Positions 25,886 to 34,270 of a stretch of DNA of 36,100 bases are shown here, piece after piece (position 1 is the stretch's first letter; every line of letters begins with the position of its first letter). Made by a program: the position numbers and the translations under genes. A model generated the notes under the pieces. The model searched no databases, was not told the DNA's origin, and saw only the letters and a list, made by a program, of their open reading frames with translations. The stretch comes from Rickettsia typhi (lineage in GTDB: Bacteria; Pseudomonadota; Alphaproteobacteria; Rickettsiales; UBA1997), in NCBI GenBank assembly GCA_945872855.1, contig CAMCAW010000009.1, positions 1 to 36,100 of the forward strand. Reading direction: 5' to 3'.

Positions 25886-26488
25886 ATGTCAGTTCTTGTC
25901 GGAAAAAAAGCCCCAGATTTCACTGCGGCAGCGGTTATGGGTAATAATGAAGTTAACGATAAATTCAATCTTCATACATTCTTAAAAGGCAAAATCGGTG
26001 TATTATTTTTCTACCCACTAGATTTCACTTTTGTTTGCCCTTCAGAAATCATCGCCTTCAATCATCGCCTCAAAGAATTCAAAGATCTTGGCGCTGAAGT
26101 TATTGGCGTTTCAGTAGATTCGCATTTCTCGCATATCGCGTGGAAAAATACCCCTGTTAACAATGGTGGAATTGGCCAAGTTCAATATCCATTAGTTGCA
26201 GATTTAACCAAAAATATTGCGCGCGACTACGATGTTCTAATCAATGAAGCTGTGGCTCTGCGTGGCACTTTCTTAATCGATCAAGATGGCGTTGTGCGTC
26301 ACCAAGTTATTAACGATTTGCCGTTGGGTCGCAACATCGATGAAGCAATTCGTATGGTTGAAGCGCTAAAATTTTTCCAAGCTCACGGCGAAGTTTGCCC
26401 TGCCGGTTGGAATAAAGGCAAAAAAGGTATGAAGCCAAACGCTGCAGGCGTTGCCGAATATCTTGCTGGCAATGCAGAAGATTTGTAA
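25886..26488 (+). CDS. typical 2-Cys peroxiredoxin (AhpC/Prx1 family)
   Basis: It reduces hydrogen peroxide, alkyl hydroperoxides and peroxynitrite. The peroxidatic Cys51 is in [10 protein letters not shown] and the resolving Cys171 in GEVCPAGW, so it is a typical dimeric 2-Cys enzyme. The C-terminal region is like the Prx1-type tail (Gly-Gly-Leu-Gly is absent; GGIGQVQYP precedes). Length 200 is normal. It is a single-gene unit with its own promoter and a strong terminator just after the stop. The gene name ahpC is often given to this type, but the partner ahpF/ahpD is not here. Confidence 0.94.
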   Translation: MSVLVGKKAPDFTAAAVMGNNEVNDKFNLHTFLKGKIGVLFFYPLDFTFVCPSEIIAFNHRLKEFKDLGAEVIGVSVDSHFSHIAWKNTPVNNGGIGQVQYPLVADLTKNIARDYDVLINEAVALRGTFLIDQDGVVRHQVINDLPLGRNIDEAIRMVEALKFFQAHGEVCPAGWNKGKKGMKPNAAGVAEYLAGNAEDL

Positions 26489-26497
26489 TTCTATGTC

Positions 26498-26531
26498 AAA
26501 GGCGTGAATCTAGGCCTTCACGCCTTTGTTT
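26498..26531 (+). terminator. rho-independent terminator after peroxiredoxin gene
   Basis: AAAGGCGTGAA (26498-26508) pairs with TTCACGCCTTT (26517-26527) around a short loop, 10 bases after the stop codon. The T-run is weak (TTTGTTT). It isolates the peroxiredoxin gene from the str genes. Confidence 0.75.
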
Positions 26532-26552
26532 CGCTCAAGCTAAAAACTTTGC

Positions 26553-26580
26553 TTGACTTGAAAAACAAATCCACTAAATT
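26553..26580 (+). promoter_or_regulatory. putative promoter of rpsL-rpsG
   Basis: TTGACT (26553-26558) is followed after 16 bases by TAAATT (26575-26580), about 100 bases before rpsL and after the upstream terminator. The -35 box is good, the -10 box weaker. Confidence 0.5.
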
Positions 26581-26678
26581 ACTCGCCCCTTAAATAAAAT
26601 TTTTACGTAAAAGTTGCGCCGCGCTTTTAAGCGAGCACTCCCGATATACCAAAAATTTAATAATTAACATTTTTTTCG

Positions 26679-27101
26679 ATGCCAACAGTTAATCAGCTTA
26701 TCAGAAAGCCAAGAGTGAAGCAAAGCAAGAAGAACAAGGTTCCAGCTATGCAAGGATGTCCTCAAAAAAGAGGTGTTTGTACTCGTGTTTATACAACAAC
26801 TCCAAAGAAGCCAAACTCGGCTCTTCGTAAAGTTGCGCGCGTTAAACTTACTAACGGACATGAAGTTATCGCTTACATTCCGGGCGAAGGTCATAACCTA
26901 CAAGAACACTCTGTTGTTGCGCTTCGCGGCGGTCGTGTAAAAGATTTGCCGGGTGTGCGTTATCACTTGATCAGAGGCTACTTAGATACTCAAGGTGTGA
27001 AAAATCGCAAGCAATCTCGTTCAAAATACGGCGCACAAAACCAAAATAGTTTTCTCAGTGCGGGCCTAGCTCGCATTGCATTCAATAATTATAATTTTTA
27101 A
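26679..27101 (+). CDS. rpsL: 30S ribosomal protein S12, with frameshift-extended C-terminus
   Basis: S12 sits at the decoding centre of the small subunit. [31 protein letters not shown] and [12 protein letters not shown] are near-invariant; the Lys of PKKPNSA that affects streptomycin response is the wild-type form. Normal S12 is about 123 residues and ends SKYGAKxPK. Here the frame reads [20 protein letters not shown] and runs to 140 residues. Adding one A in GCACAAAACCAAAATAG would give SKYGAQKPK and a TAG stop (27047-27049). So either a one-base deletion lengthened the protein by about 17 residues, or the assembly lost a base in an A-run. rpsG starts 10 bases after the present stop. Confidence 0.95.
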   Translation: MPTVNQLIRKPRVKQSKKNKVPAMQGCPQKRGVCTRVYTTTPKKPNSALRKVARVKLTNGHEVIAYIPGEGHNLQEHSVVALRGGRVKDLPGVRYHLIRGYLDTQGVKNRKQSRSKYGAQNQNSFLSAGLARIAFNNYNF

Positions 27102-27111
27102 GAAGTAAATC

Positions 27112-27579
27112 ATGCGTAGAAGAGCCGCACAAGTAAGAAAAATCATTCCAGACGCCAAATATGGCGAAATTATCGTTTCTCGTTTTGTCAATCGTTTAAT
27201 GGATGATGGCAAAAAATCAGTTGTTGAAAAAGCTGTTTATCAAGCTTTCGATGAAATTGAAAATAAATTTAAAAGAAGCCCAATTGAAGTTTTTAAAGAA
27301 GCTCTAGAAAACGTTACGCCAAAAATCGAAGTTAGATCTCGTAGAATTGGTGGCGCAACTTACCAAATTCCAGTTGAAGTTTCTCCTAGACGTGGCTCAG
27401 CTCTAGCTTTGAAATGGTTAAAGATTGCTATCAATAACATTAAAGGAAAAGGTTTGGCTAACAAGGTTCAATTTGTTATCATGGAATCTCTAGAAAATAA
27501 AGGTTGGGCAGTTAAAAAACGCGAAGAAGTTTTCAAAATGGCTGAAGCAAATAAAGCTTTCGCTCACTATCGTTGGTAG
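27112..27579 (+). CDS. rpsG: 30S ribosomal protein S7
   Basis: S7 nucleates assembly of the 30S head and contacts the E-site tRNA. MRRRAAQVRKIIPDAKYGEIIVSRFVNRLMDDGKKSVVEKAVYQAF, NVTPKIEVRSRRIGGATYQIPVEVSPRRGSALALKWL and NKAFAHYRW are diagnostic. At 155 residues it is full length. It follows rpsL as in the str operon, and a strong terminator follows it, so here rpsL-rpsG is transcribed separately from fusA. Confidence 0.98.
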   Translation: MRRRAAQVRKIIPDAKYGEIIVSRFVNRLMDDGKKSVVEKAVYQAFDEIENKFKRSPIEVFKEALENVTPKIEVRSRRIGGATYQIPVEVSPRRGSALALKWLKIAINNIKGKGLANKVQFVIMESLENKGWAVKKREEVFKMAEANKAFAHYRW

Positions 27580-27602
27580 TAGAATAGAAATATTTTTTAA
27601 GA

Positions 27603-27634
27603 AAGGTGTCTACATTTGTAGCCACCTTTTTTTT
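27603..27634 (+). terminator. rho-independent terminator after rpsG
   Basis: AAGGTGTCTAC (27603-27613) pairs with GTAGCCACCTT (27618-27628; one mismatch) around ATTT, followed by six more T residues. It is 23 bases after the rpsG stop and would separate rpsLG from the inserted glycosyltransferase and fusA. Confidence 0.88.
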
Positions 27635-27788
27635 ATGCAAAATTGTTTAGCTTTTTAAGCTGTGGTTTGATTATATTCCAACTACTTTTGAGAGCAGAGT
27701 TTACTTTGCGCATCAAAACCTTGGACCCTCTTCCGCAACAGATAGAAAAGATTTGGCGAGAAGTAATTTTTGAAAGAATTTATCATAA

Positions 27789-29501
27789 ATGTTAAAATTT
27801 CCTCAATTCGACATCGTAATTCCTGTCCACAAAAAAGATTTGGCAGTTCTAGAATATTGCATCGATGCCGCACGTAAAAAAATTGTTGGAGCTAGAAGAA
27901 TCATCACCGTTTCAGTAGAAAAATATACCGATAGCGCCGAGTGGTTTCCTGAGTCAAAATTTCCTTTCAGCATGGATCTTGCGCGCCAATATACAGGCGG
28001 ATCTTGTGGCTGGTATTTTCAGCAACTCCTCAAGCTCTACGCCCCATTGGTTATTCCTGATATCGCCGAAAATGTTTTGATTCTCGATAGTGACACGGTT
28101 TTTTTTCGCCAAACTAAAATGTTCGATAAATGTGGCAGGCCATTTTACAACACAAGCAAGGATACCAAAATATGCCGCAAACCCTTTGATATTGCGGTCG
28201 CAGAGCATATTAATAAATTATGGCCTGCAATTTCTCGTGAAAATCTTCCAGCGCAATTTAAAGAGATTTCAGGAGTTTGTCACAGCATGATGTTCAATCG
28301 TGAAATAATTTCTGAGCTTTTTGAAAAAGTCGAAAAACATGATGGCAGTGGCGATAAGTTTTTTAAAATATTTTTAAAGCATTCCAATCATCATCATTGC
28401 GCTTCGGAATATCAAATTTATTTCAATTTTTTACTAATTTTTCATAGCAACAAAATTGCTATCAGAAAATTAAAATATAAAAACACCGCCGATCTTAATA
28501 TCAAAAAATATCGTAAGCGCTTAAAATATAGTTATTGTTCGTTTCACTCTTATTTGCGTAGTGGGCGAGGCAATTCTACGCGTGTGCAAATGGAGAATTT
28601 TTTCAAGAAAATTTGGCAAAAATTATTTGAAGTTGAGCAATGGAATATTGGTATTGCAACTTGCAATATCGCGCAGTTTTTAACTATGCCAAATCAAAAA
28701 ATTAAATGGTTGAAAAATCCTTCTCTTAGCGAATTTAGGGCTGATTCTTTTGGTTTGGTGCAAGATGAGAAGAAATTTATTTTCTTTGAAAAATATGATC
28801 GCGTTAAAAGAAAGGGGAAAATTTCTGTTTTAGAGCTTAGCAAAAACCTTGAGATTCTAAGTGAGAGAGATGCTTTAGAAGAAAATTACCATCTTTCATA
28901 TCCTTATATTTTTTCTCATGCAGAAAAAAATTATGCTTTAGTTGAGAGCCACCGCGCTAAAGAATTAGCGCTTTACGAGGTTTCAGAAAACTTGCAGCTC
29001 AAAAAAATCAAAGTTATTTTTGATAATTTAGAGGTGGTTGACCCGTCAATAATTTTTTATGAAAATAAATTCTGGCTCTTCTTTTCTTTGGCCAATGAAG
29101 GCGATGCCAAGCTTTACCTAGCCTATGCCAACAACTTGCAAGGCGAATGGAAGATGCATCAAAAAAATCCAGTGAAAGACGATATTTCTTCGTCACGTTC
29201 AGCTGGTGAAATTTTTGCGCATAATGGAATTTTATACAGGCCATCGCAAAATTGCGCTAGGAGTTATGGCGCTGCAATTATGGTTAATAAAATTACGCAA
29301 TTAACCACAGAAGAATTTGCTGAGGTTGAAGAGATGGAAATCACGCCAAATCAATTGGGGCAATATCCGCTTGGCCTTCACAATATTGCATCTTTGGGAG
29401 AAAATCTAACAATTATTGATGGTAAAAAAAGATTTTTTGTGCCGCATAAAATTTTTATTTATCTAATTTTTAAAGCGAAAAAATTTTTAAAAAATTTCTG
29501 A
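27789..29501 (+). CDS. two-domain glycosyltransferase-like protein (DUF6492 + beta-propeller)
   Basis: The 570-residue protein has two parts. Residues 1 to about 290 resemble DUF6492: FDIVIPVHKKDLAVLEYCIDA at the start, GGSCGWYFQQLLKLYAP, and LILDSDTVFF with a DxD-type pair (Asp100, Asp102) expected to bind a nucleotide-sugar metal, then GVCHSMMFNR and CASEYQIYFNF. Residues from about 300 to the end resemble the five-bladed propeller domain of glucosamine inositolphosphorylceramide transferase N-termini (FRADSFGLVQDEKKFIFFEKYD, YPYIFSHAEKNYALVES, VVDPSIIFYENKFWLFFS, HNGILYRPSQNCARSYG, GLHNIAS). There are no membrane helices. It likely helps build a surface glycan; donor and acceptor are unknown. 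It sits between rpsG and fusA, an unusual place. Confidence 0.75.
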   Translation: MLKFPQFDIVIPVHKKDLAVLEYCIDAARKKIVGARRIITVSVEKYTDSAEWFPESKFPFSMDLARQYTGGSCGWYFQQLLKLYAPLVIPDIAENVLILDSDTVFFRQTKMFDKCGRPFYNTSKDTKICRKPFDIAVAEHINKLWPAISRENLPAQFKEISGVCHSMMFNREIISELFEKVEKHDGSGDKFFKIFLKHSNHHHCASEYQIYFNFLLIFHSNKIAIRKLKYKNTADLNIKKYRKRLKYSYCSFHSYLRSGRGNSTRVQMENFFKKIWQKLFEVEQWNIGIATCNIAQFLTMPNQKIKWLKNPSLSEFRADSFGLVQDEKKFIFFEKYDRVKRKGKISVLELSKNLEILSERDALEENYHLSYPYIFSHAEKNYALVESHRAKELALYEVSENLQLKKIKVIFDNLEVVDPSIIFYENKFWLFFSLANEGDAKLYLAYANNLQGEWKMHQKNPVKDDISSSRSAGEIFAHNGILYRPSQNCARSYGAAIMVNKITQLTTEEFAEVEEMEITPNQLGQYPLGLHNIASLGENLTIIDGKKRFFVPHKIFIYLIFKAKKFLKNF

Positions 29502-29514
29502 TTACCAAAACAAC

Positions 29515-30224
29515 AAACCATATACTGCGCTACGATATTTTATGTAAGTGGCGCCGACCCAGAAGTAGAGCTGGGCAAGATGTCTCCGTATGTTGCAAAT
29601 ATTTTTCCATTATTGCTGCGTGTGATCGATAAAAAACAAGATGAATTTGTAATTTTTGGCGATGATTATAACACAAAAGATGGTATTTACGTCAGAGATT
29701 ATATTCATGTTACAGACCTTGCCAATGCTCATTTGTGGGCTTTTAGAAAGCAGCTTGAAACTAATAAATCTGTAAAAATAAATTTAGGAAATGACGTTAC
29801 GTATTTTCAGCTTAAAGATTATGATTTTGGCGATGATTTAAAAACTTTCGATCAAGTTTACGAACTCATCGGGACTAAAGAATTTGATGCTTATAAGCAC
29901 GGCGAAGATTCAAAAGTTGTGTTTATGAATTCTGATGGAAGATTTTTTTGCAAAGAAGAGTTGAGCGGTAAGGCGGTGGAGACGTGTGCGCTCAATCTTA
30001 GTTGGACGCCAATTTATATTTATCAGGGCATCTTAAAGCATTTCAAGAAGAATCGCGATAAGCCGCAACAGCCTTTTTTGCCAAGTGCAAAAACTTTGGC
30101 GCAAATTTCTGTTCTATTTAGGCAGCAGTATAAACTGTGGCGAAAACGTCTCAAGAAAAAACTGAAAGGCCAACTTAAATTCCTAGTTCGAACTATTTTT
30201 GATGTTAGGAAGTGCTTTAACTAA
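29515..30224 (+). pseudogene. galE-like epimerase fragment, frameshifted and joined to an unknown C-terminus
   Basis: KPYTALRYF in one frame (29515-29541) continues as YVSGADPEVELGK in the next, after loss of one base at 29541; together they give the GalE motif LRYFxxxGADPE. The frame then runs YVANIFPLLLRVIDKK, FVIFGDDYNTKDGIYVRDYIHVTDLANAH and INLGN, all typical of the C-terminal third of UDP-glucose 4-epimerase. After INLGN the similarity stops; about 140 residues (YFQLKDYDFGDDLKTFDQVYELIG onward, ending in a basic helix) do not look like any epimerase. The catalytic YxxxK and NAD-binding parts are missing, so epimerase activity is not possible. The ORF track start (29580) is internal. The downstream part could still be expressed from that ATG. 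Confidence 0.72.
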
Positions 30225-30334
30225 CTTGCGAACGACTCTAAAAATCAGCAAAAACTTCTTGTAAACTAGCCAAGGATCCCTAGAATGTCGCGCCTTTCAT
30301 TTTTTAAAATACTTAATTCATCAGAAATTTATTT

Positions 30335-32416
30335 ATGGCACGCTTAATTGAAATCGAAAAATATCGTAACATTGGTATCATGGCGCATATCGACGCTGGT
30401 AAAACTACCACCACTGAGCGTATTCTTTTCTACACAGGAAAATCACACAAAATTGGCGAAGTGCATGACGGTGCAGCTACAATGGATTGGATGGAGCAAG
30501 AACAAGAGCGCGGCATCACTATCACTTCTGCGGCTACAACTTGCTTCTGGAAAGAGCATCGCGTCAATATTATCGATACTCCGGGCCACGTAGATTTCAC
30601 CATTGAAGTTGAGCGCTCACTTCGCGTGCTTGATGGCGCGATTTGCGTTTTCGATGCGGTTGCTGGTGTTGAGCCTCAATCAGAAACAGTATGGCGTCAA
30701 GCTAATAAATATCGCGTTCCACGCATGTGTTTCGTTAATAAAATGGATCGCACTGGCGCAAATTTCTACCGTTGCGTAGATATGATGAAAACTCGCTTGG
30801 GGGCTAAACCAATCCCTATTCAATTGCCAATCAACGAAGCCGAAGATTACGGTGGCTTGATCGATTTAGTAAAAATGAAAGCCGTAGTTTGGAAAGATGA
30901 AACTATGGGCGCCGATTTCACCTACGAAGAAATTCCTGCAGATCATCAAGCTAGAGCCGATGAATATCGCGCGCAGCTAGTAGAGGCAGCAGTTGAGCAA
31001 GACGACGCCTTGATGGACGCCTATCTTAACGGTGCCGAAATCTCTGAAGTAGATCTTAAGCGTTGTATTCGCGCAGCCACAATTAACGGTGCTTTCGTGC
31101 CAGTTTTAAACGGAACTGCCTTCAAAAATAAAGGTGTGCAAACATTGCTAGACGCAGTAGTTGATTACCTTCCAAGTCCAGTTGACATCAAAGAAATCCC
31201 TGCAATCAGATTAGAAGATGATGCTCCAATCAACATCACTTGTGGCGATAAAAAATTCGCAGGGCTTGCTTTCAAAATCATGACAGATCCTTTCGTTGGT
31301 TCATTAACCTTCGTTCGTATTTACTCTGGTGTGCTTGCAGGCGGTTCTGGATTAATCAACACCACCAAAAGTTCGAAAGAGCGCGTTGGCCGTATTTTGT
31401 TGATGCATGCAAATAATCGTGAAGACATCAAAGAGGCTTTCGCCGGCGATATCGTGGCACTTGCTGGTTTGAAGAATACTACAACTGGTGATACGCTAGT
31501 TGAGCAAGGCAATGATATCGTGCTTGAGCGCATGATTTTCCCAGATCCGGTAATCGAAGTTTCGGTTGAGCCAAAATCTCAAGCTGACCAAGAAAGAATG
31601 GGCATGGCCTTGGGCCGCTTGGCTTCAGAAGATCCTTCTCTGCGCATCGAATCAGATCAAGAAAGTGGCCAAACTATCCTTAAAGGCATGGGTGAGTTGC
31701 ACTTAGAGATCATCGTAGACCGCATGAGACGTGAATTTAAAGTTGAAGCAAATATCGGTCAACCAAAAGTGGCTTACCGCGAAACTATAACTAAAAAAGT
31801 CGAAATCGATTATACGCACAAAAAACAATCTGGCGGTTCTGGGCAATTCGCGCGCGTTAAAATCACGTTCGAGCCAATCCTAGACCCAGAAGTTAAAGAA
31901 AATTTCATCTTCGAAAGCAAAGTTGTCGGCGGACGCGTTCCAAAAGAATATATCCCCGGCGTTGAAAAAGGTCTTGAATCTGCTAAAGATAACGGCTTCC
32001 TAGCTGGATATCCAGTGGTTCGCCTTAAAACAACACTAACCGATGGCGCTTATCACGATGTCGATTCTTCTGCGCTAGCATTCGAAATCGCTTCGCGCAC
32101 CGCTTTCCGTGAGGCTATGGAAAAGGCTGGTCCAGTAATTCTAGAGCCAATCATGAAAGTTGAAGTTGTTACGCCTGAAGAATATATGGGCGACGTAATC
32201 GGAGACATTAACTCAAGACGCGGACAAATCATGAACCTAGAGCCACGTGATGTGGTGCAAGTTATCACTGCGAAAGTTCCTCTTGCAGCAATGTTTGGCT
32301 ATGTTAATTCATTGCGCTCTCTTTCTCAAGGACGCGCCAACTACGCAATGGAATTTGATTGCTATGAGCAAGTTCCTAATGCAGTTGCAGATGAAATTAA
32401 AGCGAAAAAAGCTTAA
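30335..32416 (+). CDS. fusA: translation elongation factor G
   Basis: EF-G is the GTPase that drives translocation on the ribosome. The P-loop [15 protein letters not shown] (about 17-31), switch [19 protein letters not shown] and NKMDR define the G domain. Domains II-V follow, with [18 protein letters not shown] and the loop around [12 protein letters not shown] of domain IV. Length 693 is normal. It is separated from rpsG by a terminator, a glycosyltransferase and a galE remnant, so it needs its own promoter; none is obvious in the 110 bases before it. A strong terminator follows. Confidence 0.98.
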   Translation: MARLIEIEKYRNIGIMAHIDAGKTTTTERILFYTGKSHKIGEVHDGAATMDWMEQEQERGITITSAATTCFWKEHRVNIIDTPGHVDFTIEVERSLRVLDGAICVFDAVAGVEPQSETVWRQANKYRVPRMCFVNKMDRTGANFYRCVDMMKTRLGAKPIPIQLPINEAEDYGGLIDLVKMKAVVWKDETMGADFTYEEIPADHQARADEYRAQLVEAAVEQDDALMDAYLNGAEISEVDLKRCIRAATINGAFVPVLNGTAFKNKGVQTLLDAVVDYLPSPVDIKEIPAIRLEDDAPINITCGDKKFAGLAFKIMTDPFVGSLTFVRIYSGVLAGGSGLINTTKSSKERVGRILLMHANNREDIKEAFAGDIVALAGLKNTTTGDTLVEQGNDIVLERMIFPDPVIEVSVEPKSQADQERMGMALGRLASEDPSLRIESDQESGQTILKGMGELHLEIIVDRMRREFKVEANIGQPKVAYRETITKKVEIDYTHKKQSGGSGQFARVKITFEPILDPEVKENFIFESKVVGGRVPKEYIPGVEKGLESAKDNGFLAGYPVVRLKTTLTDGAYHDVDSSALAFEIASRTAFREAMEKAGPVILEPIMKVEVVTPEEYMGDVIGDINSRRGQIMNLEPRDVVQVITAKVPLAAMFGYVNSLRSLSQGRANYAMEFDCYEQVPNAVADEIKAKKA

Positions 32417-32437
32417 GTTTCTGAATTGTTTACATAT

Positions 32438-32480
32438 AAAAAGGGAGTGCAGATTAACACTGCGCTCCCTTTTTATTTTT
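32438..32480 (+). terminator. rho-independent terminator after fusA
   Basis: AAAAAGGGAGTGCAG pairs with CTGCGCTCCCTTTTT (one G-T) around a short loop and is followed by ATTTTTTA. It ends the fusA transcript, so tuf cannot be co-transcribed with it. Confidence 0.9.
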
Positions 32481-32528
32481 TATCGCGAAATAAAAAATAG
32501 TGGCCTACATAGATTTTGAGCAAAATTC

Positions 32529-33917
32529 ATGAAACATTACGACGCAATAATAATTGGCGCAGGAGCCGCAGGTCTAATGTGTGCAGCTATAGCTGGTAAG
32601 CGTCAACGCAAAGTTCTACTAATTGATCACGCTAAAAAAGTTGGCGAAAAAATCCGCATCTCTGGTGGAGGAAGATGTAACTTTACCAATATTCACACCT
32701 CGCCAAAAAATTTCATTTCACAAAATCCTTATTTTTGCGTTTCAGCCCTACAGCGCTTTACTCCACAAGATTTCATCGAGCTAGTGAAAAAGCATAAAAT
32801 AGCCTTTCACGAAAAAACTTTAGGGCAATTATTTTGTGATTTTTCTTCGCAACAAATAATCGATATGTTGCTCAAAGAATGCGAAGAAGGAAGTGTTGAA
32901 ATTTTGTTAGAACATATAGCAAAGAGCATTAAAAAAATAGAAGATCTAGAGATGGAACCGCAGATGAGAGTAAGGTCGAAAAGAATTTTAGCAGAAGAAA
33001 GTCGGGATAATATTTCCGCAGATTCTAAAATAAATTTCACTCTAAAAATCGAAAATAAAAATACTGATGACAACCTGTCGGAGCAGGTTTTTTGTGAATC
33101 TTTGATAATTGCAACAGGTGGATTATCAATTCCAAAAATGGGCGCAAGCAGCTTCGGCTATGATATGGCAAGAAAATTCGGCATAAAAATTATCGAACCA
33201 TATCCAGCATTAGTCCCGCTAACACTAGAGAAATCAATGCTTGACGACACTAGAAATTTAGCAGGAGTTTCTGTTGAAGCGATAGTAAGTTGTGCTGTTA
33301 GGCCAGCAATATCAAGCTCTGCAGCGTCTTTAGCAAATGCTGCAATTTTCGACAAACCACTTGCAGCCAGCGCCAACAAACATTCTACGCTACAAAATAT
33401 AAGTTTTCGCGAAGCGATTCTCTTCACTCATCGCGGCCTTTCGGGCCCTGCAATTTTACAAATTTCTTCTTATTTACAAAGAGGCCAAGAACTCACTATT
33501 AACATGGCTCCAGACCATAATATTTATGATATTTTTCTGGCCGAAAAAAAGCTAAAACCAAAACAAGAAATTGCAACAATTCTCAATAAATATATACCAA
33601 AAAGTCTCGCTGCTTATATAGTGCAAACCCACTTGGCTCAAGGCTGGATAGCTGACATGCCTAGCCACAAACTAAAAGAAATCGCTAATCACGTAAATGC
33701 GTGGAAACTACAACCAGAAGGAACCGAAGGCTATGTCAAAGCCGAAGTTACTGCAGGTGGAATTGATACTAATGAAATTTCTTCCAAAACTTTTGAGTGC
33801 AAGTCGGTTCCAAACCTCTATTTCATTGGCGAGGTGCTTGATGTTACGGGCCATCTCGGTGGTTTTAATTTTCAATTTGCATGGTCATGTGGCCATGCGG
33901 CTGGGCAGTTTATTTAA
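32529..33917 (+). CDS. HI0933/YhiN-family FAD-dependent oxidoreductase
   Basis: The N-terminal FAD site is DAIIIGAGAAGLMCAAIA (5-22), followed by KVGEKIRISGGGRCNFTN (37-54), a signature of this family. LIIATGGLSIPKMGASSFGYDMA, LFTHRGLSGPAILQISSY and the closing FIGEVLDVTGHLGGFNFQFAWSCGHAAGQFI are also diagnostic. Biochemical function of the family is still poorly defined. At 462 residues it is about 60 longer than usual; the excess is at about 138-168 (EDLEMEPQMRVRSKRILAEE...) and 255-289 (AVRPAISSSAASLAN...), where family members are shorter. A perfect 6-bp palindrome, AACCTG-TCGGAG-CAGGTT (33072-33089), lies in frame just after the first insert. Confidence 0.9.
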   Translation: MKHYDAIIIGAGAAGLMCAAIAGKRQRKVLLIDHAKKVGEKIRISGGGRCNFTNIHTSPKNFISQNPYFCVSALQRFTPQDFIELVKKHKIAFHEKTLGQLFCDFSSQQIIDMLLKECEEGSVEILLEHIAKSIKKIEDLEMEPQMRVRSKRILAEESRDNISADSKINFTLKIENKNTDDNLSEQVFCESLIIATGGLSIPKMGASSFGYDMARKFGIKIIEPYPALVPLTLEKSMLDDTRNLAGVSVEAIVSCAVRPAISSSAASLANAAIFDKPLAASANKHSTLQNISFREAILFTHRGLSGPAILQISSYLQRGQELTINMAPDHNIYDIFLAEKKLKPKQEIATILNKYIPKSLAAYIVQTHLAQGWIADMPSHKLKEIANHVNAWKLQPEGTEGYVKAEVTAGGIDTNEISSKTFECKSVPNLYFIGEVLDVTGHLGGFNFQFAWSCGHAAGQFI

Positions 33918-33963
33918 TCAAAACATCTTTTTAACCTACAATCTCTAACCTAAATTACTCTAA

Positions 33964-34203
33964 ATGAAAATGCTCAATAAATTAAAAACGCCACGAATTC
34001 TCTTCCCATTTTTTATGGCACTAATCATGGCTTTTGTAATGTCATGCTTTATGTCATTAATTCTAATCGGATTTGTTGAGCATTTTTTTGCAATATGGAT
34101 GCGCTCATTTTTAATGGCATTTACAATTGCCTTCCCTACAGCCTACATAGTTTCTCCGCTTGTGCAGAAAATTGTTCATCACATTTGCGTTCGTACAAAA
34201 TAA
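33964..34203 (+). CDS. DUF2798 small membrane protein
   Basis: This 79-residue protein has two transmembrane helices. LFPFFMALIMAFVMSCFMSLILIGF and FLMAFTIAFPTAYIVSPLVQKIVHHI match the DUF2798 pattern of two helices with conserved F-x-M-x-x-x-M and P-T/A-x-x-V-x-P-x-x-x-x-I. No function is known for the family. It lies 46 bases after the flavoprotein and 67 before the MarR-GNAT gene; DUF2798 genes are often found near MarR/TetR regulators, so joint control is possible. Confidence 0.85.
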   Translation: MKMLNKLKTPRILFPFFMALIMAFVMSCFMSLILIGFVEHFFAIWMRSFLMAFTIAFPTAYIVSPLVQKIVHHICVRTK

Positions 34204-34208
34204 GAAGA

Positions 34209-34270
34209 ATAGTTGCAAATATCAAGCATATTAATTAACATAGTTGCATATATCAATTAAATTAATTACC
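34209..34270 (+). promoter_or_regulatory. 31-bp tandem duplication ending at the MarR-GNAT start codon
   Basis: Two adjacent 31-base copies (34209-34239 and 34240-34270) both begin ATAGTTGCA and end ATTAATTAMC; they differ at about six positions. Each contains a TTG-N7-CAA dyad (TTGCAAATATCAA, TTGCATATATCAA), the kind of site bound by MarR-family dimers. The second copy ends at the base before ATG. Likely a double operator for autoregulation; that is inference. Confidence 0.6.

Noticed and set aside
27640-27795. Short open frame before the glycosyltransferase (ending LDPLPQQIEKIWREVIFERIYHKC)
   Set aside because: Looks mildly coding, but it has no good start, is short and overlaps the next start codon; could be a remnant but cannot be supported.
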